Source: Diatrype stigma (lineage: Eukaryota; Ascomycota; Sordariomycetes; Xylariales; Diatrypaceae). From it: a stretch of 27,866 bases of DNA. Under the pieces are notes generated by a model that was given only the letters and a program-made list of their open reading frames with translations, had not been told where the DNA came from and ran no database searches. Of this stretch, positions 19,593 through 27,866 are shown one piece after another. Position 1 is the first letter of the stretch. Each line of letters begins with the position of its first letter. The stretch lies in assembly GCA_022225965.2 (NCBI GenBank), contig JAKJXP020000200.1, forward strand, positions 1 to 27,866. Reading direction: 5' to 3'. A program made the position numbers and the translations under genes.

Positions 19593-19953
19593 ATACTTAA
19601 GAATTAAGCGCCTTGGTATAAAACGTAAGGGTTTAATGCAAATAAATATATAAAATTACCTTAATATTATTAATAAATCCCTCCGAATTATAGCCAAAAC
19701 GATTCTATTAATATAACGCATTATTAAAATACCCATATTACATTGCAAATTAAGCGTATTTCCGATATAAGTAATTTACGAACAAATACGACTGCGTTAC
19801 GCCGTATAAATGCGTAGCCTTAATCCAAACCACTTAGTAATAATACGAATCAATTAATTAAAGAAAACCTTAGCCTATCCGATTATAGCTAGCTGCTAAC
19901 CTAACGGCGAAATGCCTACGACCTTTATTACTAAACAAAAAATGGCCTACTGG

Positions 19954-19980
19954 CCCCCCCTTTTTTTTTTTTTTTTTTTT
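19954..19980 (+). repeat. C7T20 homopolymer pair
   Basis: Seven C followed by twenty T, then A-rich sequence. LINE-A and LINE-C have an ordinary coding stretch here, so this is a local expansion or replacement in LINE-F, or a sequencing artefact. Confidence 0.7.
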
Positions 19981-20366
19981 AATAAAAAAAAAGAACAAAG
20001 CTAAACATAAAGCCTAGCTTTTTTCTTTCCTTTTTCGAAACCTATTTGTTTACTTTAATGGCTTTAAGGTTAACCGAATTGGCTAAGGCTTTGTCGCCTA
20101 TTAAGGTAGCAAACGTATCCATTTAACCAAAGGACTTTTTTTAAATACAGAAGTTTTCGACGGTAAAGTTATTACGATACGCAAAGCAGCATAATAAGCA
20201 AAAAAAGTCTAATATAACCTAAATCCTTTCCCTTTAAACATATATTTTTATATCGACAATACGGTAATTATTTAAGGCCTTTTTGGTTACTTTTCGGATA
20301 ACTTTTAATAAGATTTCCTGCTTTTTTATTAAGCGATTTTTCGTATTTAATTTAAGGCCTTTTTCA

Positions 20367-20377
20367 TATAATAGGCC
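20367..20377 (+). repeat. Target-site duplication of LINE-G, left copy
   Basis: TATAATAGGCC matches TATAGTAGGCC at 26874-26884 with one A/G difference. In frame it covers the RNase H codons Gln-Trp-Ala, with both Gln and Trp turned into stops. Confidence 0.75.
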
Positions 20378-20499
20378 ATCCTTTTATAACTTTCTTTTTT
20401 TACCCTTATATTTTATTAAGACTTTTTTTTGTACAGTTCTTTTTTATATCGTAAGCTTTATCTTTATACCTGCCTTTAGATTAAGCAAACCCCTCGAGA

Positions 20500-22800
20500 A
20501 TATCGGATACCGTCCACCTTTAGCGGCCCTTAATCCCCCCGTAACAAACATTCGGAATAGGTTTTAAGAGACCGGCCCCCGTTATTTCTATAAATTTATT
20601 TATGATGGCTAATAATAACCGCAATAACGGCAACGCCTTAAAGGCTATTCCTTTTATCTTGAAAAAGCTAAACGATAAAACGGCAACAGCAAAACTTGGC
20701 GCCCCGAAAAGATATAAGTTTTAGGGAAACCCTTTTATTTATTTACCGTTAAGGACCCTTAAAGATCCTCTAGCAAATTCCATTTTAGCAGCAATTAAGT
20801 TAATGCATAAAAAAAAAAAAAAAACCATTCGAGCCAAGTTCGAAATATTTATAATTTATTCCTTATTTCTTAATACCGCCCGAAATGCATTTCAATAATC
20901 CATGCTTATATATTAGCAATGAATCCAATTAGCATATTAATAAATTAAGCGGTTTATAATAAACCTAATAGACGCAAAAAGCCCGAAAGACTTTAATCCT
21001 TTTTTTTTCGCTCCTTACGTTACGTATATTAAAACAAGCGGCTTAATAGCTTTCCGTTACGTTCCTTTCCCATTAATCCCTTCGGAGGATCCTATCGATT
21101 TCGTTTTCGACGAATCCCCTAGAAATACGCCCGTATCCCTTCGTAAGCGACGCGTATTTTTCGTATTATACTTAATAGCAAAAACTATTATTACGTTATT
21201 ATTATTATCGCTTATGCCTTAAATATATGCAGCGGCAGTCCGCTTTAAAAATGGGAAAGCCCGGAATTGGACTAACGTATCGAAAAAATCCAGAAAATCC
21301 AAAGAAATATAGCCCTTAAGCCTTAGCTTTAATCGATTAACGCCTTAATTTTAGCTTACGGAAAAAGCCAATAATCGGCTTTTCCTTCGATTTATTCCCG
21401 ATTATCCATAATACGCTTTACGACTTGCAAACGTATGGGCCATAATAATGAATACTTTAAAGCTTAATTTGCGTAAGATTATTAACGCCCAAAAGGTTAA
21501 AACCGAATAGGCATTACGTTTCCGCAATAATACCGTTAAGCAATACATTTTTAACGAAGCCTTTAAAATAAAGAGCCTAATTATCGAAAAAGCTAAGAAT
21601 TAATATATATATATCCTAATTGGAATTCTAAAGGAATTCCGTATTTATGTAGGCCCTTAGTTTATTAATACGGTTATTAAAGCTAAAGTCGTTATTTAAA
21701 CGGATGTCGACTTTATTTTTTTATATCGCTTTAAGCGATATATATTAAATGTCCCGATTCAAAAATGAATCGTAGCGTTTTTTTAAATTATTAAACGCTT
21801 TAAAGTATTTGGTTTTCGCTTAGGAAAATTTATTATTAAGGTTTCTAAAATTATTTAATGCTAGGTTTGCTTAGGTTTTTATAATAAGCGGTATTGCAAT
21901 AACGACTTACGTTATTAATAATATGATAAAGGCTATAAAATATACGAAGCTATCCGTTAAAAAGGCGTTTGCAAAAATAAAATTAAATGCCTTAATTATT
22001 GCGGCCTTTATAAATTCGACTTGTTAATATATTCGGTCCGATTAATAAAAAAAGATGGCAAAATCGTCCGGTTAATTAAATAATAATTGGCCGAAATAAG
22101 ACAATTAAGTAAATAGCAATATAATAAAGTATTACGGGAAGAAAAAAGACCCAATAACCGGTATAATAGGCATAATAGGCTTTAATCTAAATATCGGCTT
22201 AGTCCTAGGCTTAAATCTTGGTATTTGCCAATAAAGCAGAAAAAAAGGACGACCTTATGGGGTTTCTTATTCCGACGGGCCCTAGGATTTCCAGGAAACC
22301 TCGAACGCCTTTTCCTTTTTCCGCCGTAAATAGTACGACGGATATTACCTTAATCCTTTATTTCCGTTCCCGTTTCCGTTCCTGCTTATATCGTTACCGT
22401 CGTTGCCGTTGCCGTTATTATTATAACTAGGGGTACGATTAAAAAAAATAACGAAATAAATAACGAAGTAAATAACGAAGATATTTATATTAATAACGTC
22501 GAAAAAAGAAGGAACGATTTCTTATACGACGACGACGAAAGGAAAACAAAGAAATATTTCATACCAGCGGGTTTCCTTATTCTAAATATTATTTAAGCAG
22601 CAAACGAACGTTAGGTCCGATTTCGCAAAGTTATTGCTAAAAATGCCTTAGCAGCAAGGGCCGATAACGACGATATTAACGAATTAGCAAATACCCTTCG
22701 CCTATGCAGGATAATCCTCCCCAAAAAGAAATCCGACCTTTATAATTGAAAAACCAACGAAAAGAAAAAGATACGACATATTTGAGAAGAAATAAACTTT
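20500..22800 (+). pseudogene. LINE-G ORF1 (Gag) relic
   Basis: The start codon aligned with ATG 12437 is now ATA at 20500-20502 (TpG to TpA), followed by the same S-D-T-V. The CCHC knuckle at 21988-22035 reads C-L-N-Y-C-G-L-Y and ends in Tyr instead of Cys. A single-base difference in an A run near 22145 shifts the frame ahead of the former Gln-rich stretch (about 22150-22210). The block 22218-22430 is open and aligns with the L-I-P-T-G-P region of LINE-C, so it is a true coding relic, not a shadow. The 3' end is approximate. Confidence 0.7.
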
Positions 22801-22871
22801 TATAACCGCTAGAAATAACGAAACGATCCGGGCCCTTTTATAGTAATACCGTCCGATTTCTTAAATAATTG

Positions 22872-25800
22872 CTTATAATATAAATTAATATCCGTAAGGA
22901 TAAAAAAAAAAGCATTATATACGATATAGCATTTAAAACGGCGGACGACGTAAAGATAAACGTCGTATTAATACAAAATCCGTAAATCGTAATATCGTAC
23001 GGTAAACGATAAATCAAAATTTATCCTTAATATAATATATTCTTATCGGTAAAAAACTGAATAAAGTATTTTAAAATATTTATATACGTTCGAAAAAATC
23101 CATAACTTAATACCGCATAATTACGTTTTTTCGTTATTAAAAATGCGGTAATGATATAAATTAACGACGTTATTATTAGGAACGTATATTTAAACGGCGG
23201 CGTATTTTATGCGTTATTAATGGAATTCGAATAATAAAAGCCAGGCCTTCGAAAAATGACAATAGGCAATTTTAATGCAATATATTAAACGTAATAGCTT
23301 TAATAACGCAAACGGCATAACGGTTTTAAATAAAAAATGGCGGATTAATTTAAAAGCCAAAACCTTTAGGTTTTTAACGGAAATGAACCCACGCATTATT
23401 TGGGAAATACCATTAACCTTATGGCATTTAATATTCCAAAAAGTTCGACCGAAATAAATAGCGATATATATATTAATTCGAATTATTATATCTTAATCGG
23501 CAAAATACTAATAAATAAATTTATTAAAGTTCTTAAATTAAAATTCATTTTTTCCTTAAATGCGGCTTTAAAAGTTTCTTAATTTATTTATACATATTAA
23601 ACAAAATAGCCGATCGTATCGGCGTTAATATAAAAATGCGAAAACTTAGCCTGCCGCTTATTAAATACGCTTAATCGGATAATAAAAGCGTTAAGTAAGT
23701 TTAAATATAATTGCAAACAAAACGCGTTTTAATGAATTAAAAAATGCAACGAAATTATTAAACGGATGCATTAATCGGCAGCGAAAAATAAAATCCCTAA
23801 TTCGAATACGGCGAGAAAATACAAATCCATTATCCGACGCGCAAAAAAGCTGTATTAAAAACGGCGAATAACTAATGCTATTTCGGACAAATCCATTTAT
23901 AATATAATAAAATGGCATAAACTTAAGAATAGCTTTCGGGCTTTATTAATAATAAATGAAAACCGGATAATAACGGATACGAAGGGAAAAATTAATTATT
24001 TCCGGTATAAAATCCTTATTCCTTAGGCCGACGGCGAGGACATCGAAAACCCGTAACGCCCGCTTAAATCTTACGACCTTAATCCTTTCGCTTTTGATTT
24101 TCGGGCATCCGTATATATATATAAGCCCATTTCTTAAGATCCATCGGTTATAATGGCAAAGGTTAAGGACGTTTGCATTAAAACCTTTAATACTGCTCCG
24201 AATAAAAACGAATTAACGGCGTTATTGCTGCAATATATATAACCGGTTATTAGCAATTTGATTCGTATCTTATATAAAAAATATCTAAGGCACGGATATT
24301 ATCCGATGCCATTTCGTATTGCGAAAGTGATTATGTTTCTTAAAATAAGTAAAACCGATTTTACGGCGGTTAAATCCTGGCGTTCCATATTCTTGCTTTC
24401 GTATTTAAGAAAAGGGTTAAAAAGGCTGGTCGCAAGAAGAATATTAATTATAGCTATTCGCAAAAAAGTTATTAGTACCTAGCAATTCGGCGTATTGCCT
24501 AAAAGATCGACCTTAAATCTAGCGACGTACGTTATATATAATATTAAAACGGCGTTTATATAAAATAAAATCGCGTTGCTTTTTATTTTAAATATTACCG
24601 GTACCTTTAATGCAATATTACGTAATAGGTTAATATTTAAGCTGCAACAATAAGGCTGGAATTATTTATTTGTTAAATAAATAAACTCCTTTATAATAAA
24701 TAGGTCGGCATTAATTAAAATAAAGGATATTATAACAGATTTAGGCCCGTTTATTTACGGCGTACCATAAGGATTCCCGGTTTTTTTTTATTTTATTTAT
24801 GTTATATACGAAACCCCTTTTCCGGAAAGGTATTCCGTTAATTCGCTTTGGTTATGCCGACGACGTAATAATATTACGTATAAGCAAAACCATAATAAAA
24901 ACCTTTGCTTTATTAACAGCCGATATTTTAAATACCCTTAACTAAAAACGAAAAAACGCCCTTACCTTTAACCCAATTAAAAACGACCTTAAGCATTTCC
25001 ATAAAAGCCGGACTTCCTTAAATATACCAATTATTACTGGAGATTTTAAAATATATCCATCTAATGAAGCGATTAAATGGCTAGGAATTTTTTTCGATTC
25101 CAAATTTAACTTTAAGAAATACGTATTTAAATAAATTATTAAGGCCCTGCATGCCGCCAATTATATCCGTTACCTTAACAAAATAATAAAGGAATTACCG
25201 CCGGATAAGACCGTAATAACAGCAAAGGCTTACGTATTTCCGGTAATTACCTTTAACGCGAAAGCCTAATATTTAAGAAAAGAGCGCCCAGCGATTAAAA
25301 GATAGGGATTCGCATTTATAGGCGTCCTGAAATACTTCGCAATTTCCAATAAGCCACTTAAAGTTGCCGTTAAAATAATATTCCTAATTTAACGTATTAT
25401 TAATATTCCCATTTTATATCGTAAATCCGGCATTTTCCTTGCGAAAATGATATACGAACAAATACGAAAACGACACGCTATCCGGTTCCGCAACCTAAAT
25501 CCGGCTTACCCGGTTATATAACGCGCTAACCAATTAAAAAAACGTTAACTTATGCGATTATAATTAACGTCGGACCTAACGGCAAAATGTCCCCGCCTTT
25601 TATTTTTAAATAGGAAATAACCAAATAAGCCGTTATTCGTATTAGCCGATAAAAAAAAAAAAAAAAGACGCCCATAAAAGATAACTCGAATCCGTTCCTT
25701 TCCGAGACCTGGTTATTTACTTTAATAGCTTTAGGATTAACCGAATTAACTGGGGCTTTGTCGCTTATTAAGGCGGCAAATGCTTATACGTAATTAATGG

Positions 25801-26605
25801 ATTATTTTTAAACGCAAAAATTTTCGATAATAAAATAATAGCCGCGCATAAAACGGCTTAATAAGTAGAAAACGTATAATATAACCTAAATTCCTTTTTT
25901 ATAGGCTTATATTTTTATATCGATAATACGGCAATTATTCGATATATTCTCGAATACCTATCGAATAATTTTTAACGAGACTTTTTTAATTTTTATTAAG
26001 CCGTTTCCCGAATTCGATTATTAGCCTTTTTTATTTAATGGATTCCCGGGTACGTCGAAATCGAAGGCAACGAAGCCGCAAACGCCTAAGCTAAGTTAGG
26101 CGCAAAAAGACCGGCTATTAACAATAACGACTACATTACCGGCACCATAACCCTTATCCATTTTAAACGTATTAGCCGGAAAAAACGTTTATTCGTCTTC
26201 TTTATTTAATGATTTCGTAATATATCCCCTTTTTATTAACGCTAAGGGCTCGAAATAAAAAAGCCCCCCAAAAAGCTTTCCTTTATTCGAACAACTTTGT
26301 ACCGTTTTTTCGCAAAACGTTCCGGCTATGGGAACTTCGTTAATTACTATATATGCTTTAATTATCTTAACTTTATCGTTAAATATCGATGCCAATACGG
26401 AACTAAAAAGAAACCAGGCTACGTTGCTTTTTGCGACTTATTTTAAGGCGCCCTTCGAATTTTAGGGATTCGGTACAGGCGCAAAACGGACGAACTTTTC
26501 GGCCATAATGGCTACCGAAACTTTGTAGCCTTTATTAAAAAGGCGCATTTTTATGGGATATCGGTAAAGGAATAAAACAACATTTCTAAATCTATTCCAA
26601 AGGAT
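22872..26605 (+). pseudogene. LINE-G ORF2 relic (APE, RT, RNase H)
   Basis: The endonuclease starts near 22872 with I-N-I-R-K. The GDFN motif is G-N-F-N at 23265, so the Asp is lost. Open relics at 23275-23457 and 23400-23582 cover the I-D-L-like and S-D-H-like region. RT open block 24258-24482 corresponds to the stretch before motif A (R-I-A-K-V-I-M-F). Motif A reads L-N-I at about 24588-24596 (Asp to Asn), while motif C keeps Y-A-D-D at 24853-24864. RNase H begins near 25718 with Y-F-N. I-D-N-T-A (about 25919) and P-G-Y-V-E-I-E-G-N-E (about 26050) are well kept. Loss of the motif A Asp alone would inactivate the polymerase. Confidence 0.85.
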
Positions 26606-26873
26606 AAATAACGGATATTAATAAGGGAAATAGCCAGCGCCGGAAGAATAAAAACCATTTTTTATATTAAACCTTAATACGTTCGCGCTTTATTTCGGGC
26701 CCTGCCCTTAATATTCCAGCCGTTCCATATATTAAAACAATATCGGACCTTATATAATCTTAATTATTCTATAAACCTTTTATACCCCCTTCGGGAATGG
26801 CTTATATATAATTAGGTACACTAATTAAATAAGTCCATCTGGACGTAAAAATTCATCATCATCATTATCATTA
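26606..26873 (+). promoter_or_regulatory. LINE-G 3' UTR and TCATC tail
   Basis: It has the same order as in LINE-C: GGGCCCTGCCC hairpin, CCAGCCGTTCCAT, an AT-rich stem with CC-TTCG-GG near 26788-26795, AAGTCCATCTGGACG, and a TCATCATCATCATT tail. Confidence 0.7.
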
Positions 26874-26884
26874 TATAGTAGGCC
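26874..26884 (+). repeat. Target-site duplication of LINE-G, right copy
   Basis: TATAGTAGGCC follows the LINE-G tail. It is the partner of 20367-20377. Confidence 0.75.
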
Positions 26885-27660
26885 CCCGGATACGTTAATA
26901 TCGAAAGAAATAAAGCAACCGACGTTTAAGCCAAATTTAAGGCTGACTTACTTATCGATTAAGCCGACGATAACGACATAAACCGAGCCATAACCCTTAT
27001 TTACCTTAAACGCATTAATCGAAAAAAAAGATTCCTTCTTTTTTCGGCTTAGTAATACCGAAACATACCGCTTTTATATATATAATAGGGATTCGAAATT
27101 AAAAAGCCTCCTAAAGAGCTTTTTTTCGTTCGACCAATATTGTACCGACTTTTCGCCGAGCGTTCCGGTTACGGGAACTTTGCTTCATACCATAAACGGT
27201 TCAAGCATTCCGAAATGGACTGCCGCTGCCGATACGGGAAAAACAAAGAACCCGGTTACATAACGCGATGCGACCTTTTTAAGGGGGCCCTTTAAACCTT
27301 CGGGGTCCGGATGGGACACGAAGCAAACGAACTTTTCGGCCATAACGGCTACCGAAACTTTGCCGCTTTCATTAAGAAAATAAAGCCATATAATCCCTAA
27401 TTAGAGCCAAGCAAAAAAATAAACCACAACATACTGGATTCGATCCAAAAGAACGGTAAAAATAATAAGGCTTAGGAAAAATAAGCCATCCTAGTAGAAA
27501 ATAAAAACCCATTTCCTATATTAAACCCCAATACGCTCGCGCTTTATTTCGAACCTTTAAGTCCCCAATATTCCAGCCGTTTTATACATTATAAAATATC
27601 GGCATTTGCATATATATAGCCTTAATTATTCTATAAAACTACTTAATATACATCCTTTTT
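26885..27660 (+). mobile_element. LINE-F, piece 4 (RNase H end, C-terminal finger, 3' UTR)
   Basis: This piece starts with P-G-Y-V-N-I-E-R-N, the end of RNase H, and runs to the C-terminal finger at 27221-27268. There C-R-C-R-Y-G-K and R-C-D-L are kept, but the His is Tyr (P-G-Y). The G-H-E-A-N-E-L-F-G-H-N-G-Y block near 27313-27350 is intact. The 3' UTR starts about 27440 and is broken at 27660 inside the stem-loop region by GCE-3. The four LINE-F pieces add up to about 6.4 kb, the full length seen in C and G. Confidence 0.88.
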
Positions 27661-27819
27661 AATAATGATGAATTTTTACGTCCGGATGGACCTATTTACC
27701 TAGGCTAGCTAATTACATAGGCCCGACACTGTATAGTGTATGGGACGGCTGGAGTATCCAGGGTGCCCCAGGGGGTCCCTAAACAGAACGCGAGCAAGTT
27801 GGGGCTGACAGAAAGAGAA

Positions 27820-27866
<47 letters not shown>
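27661..27866 (-). mobile_element. GCE-3: partial GC-rich element, 3' end only
   Basis: On the minus strand this is the 3' end of the GC-rich element: the AATAATGATGAA tail, GTCCGGATGGACC, the ACACTGTATAGTGT hairpin, GGGACGGCTGGAGTATCC, then the segment leading to the G tract. It matches GCE-2 19420-19576 with few changes. The rest lies outside the window. Confidence 0.88.
27820..27866 (+). repeat. Poly-G tract at window end
   Basis: Forty-seven uninterrupted G end the window. The same position in GCE-2 has only nine C on the plus strand. The run could be a true expansion, but length errors and false G calls are well known for such tracts. Confidence 0.85.

Larger units (their letters stand above)
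19593..20377 (+). mobile_element. LINE-F, piece 3 (RT tail to RNase H)
   Basis: This piece continues LINE-F after GCE-2. It includes the I-Y-E-Q-I-R block (about 19786), a C7T20 homopolymer pair at 19954-19980 that relatives lack, and RNase H from about 20051 with the first Asp as Asn. The I-D-N-T block lies at 20251-20266. The piece ends at the former Gln-Trp-Ala before Pro-Gly, where LINE-G entered. The open frame 20283-20567 crosses the LINE-F/LINE-G join and is a chance fusion. Confidence 0.85.
20378..26873 (+). mobile_element. LINE-G: full-length Tad-type LINE inserted into LINE-F
   Basis: This 6.5-kb element is collinear with LINE-C from the ATCCTTTTATAAC start to a TCATCATCATCATTATCATTA tail. 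The 5' UTR is followed by ORF1, ORF2 and a 3' UTR with the CCAGCCGTTCCAT block, the TTCG stem-loop and a GGACCTTAT/ATAAGTCC outer stem. Left and right LINE-F sequence rejoins in frame across it (Ala-Pro-Gly-Tyr-Val). It is as heavily RIPped as LINE-C. Confidence 0.9.

Noticed and set aside
1..27866. GC-rich copies as terminal inverted or long terminal repeats of one giant element
   Set aside because: GCE-1 and GCE-3 lie on the same strand, each is a separate insertion in a different LINE, and GCE-2 has its own target duplication.

Overview
The window looks like a repeat-only, AT-rich block from a filamentous ascomycete (Pezizomycotina-type) genome. I found no host gene, tRNA or rRNA. Almost everything is LINE (non-LTR) retrotransposon of the Tad1 type: an ORF1 Gag with a CCHC knuckle, then an ORF2 with APE endonuclease, reverse transcriptase, RNase H and a C-terminal Cys/His finger. 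All copies are dead through transitions of the repeat-induced point mutation (RIP) kind. CpA and TpG are nearly gone and TpA is in great excess, while CpG survives. Stops sit where Gln and Trp codons are expected. The lineage is inferred from the RIP pattern and the element family. No species can be named from the sequence.

The layout is a nested stack. LINE-A (498-3755, resuming 4905-6350) is split by a short 5'-truncated LINE-I (3756-4889). A minus-strand LINE-E fragment (6351-7550) follows. LINE-F starts at 7551 and is carried in four pieces (7551-12315, 18803-18906, 19593-20377, 26885-27660), because it was hit by full-length LINE-C (12316-18789, in RT), a GC-rich 670-bp element GCE-2 (18907-19576, at the end of RT), full-length LINE-G (20378-26873, in RNase H) and GCE-3 (27661 to the window end, in the 3' UTR). 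Another copy of the GC-rich element, GCE-1, fills 1-497. Four of these insertions have target-site duplications (TSDs) that I could read directly, and LINE-F's reading frame resumes across the joins.

The most interesting object is the GC-rich element. It has about 520 bp of unrelated GC-rich sequence joined to the last about 150 bp of the LINE 3' UTR and its TCATCATC tail, so it looks like a SINE-like passenger using the LINE machinery. It is only lightly mutated while its surroundings are heavily RIPped. Its TSD copies both carry RIP-type changes, so it probably jumped after the target was already RIPped. The window starts and stops inside the G-rich tract of this same element, on the same strand, which suggests that an assembly break defines the window.

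Nothing here should encode a working protein now. The longest recognisable coding relic is 111 codons of RT, including YADD, in LINE-C. All reading was by eye. Boundaries marked as approximate could move by tens of bases.
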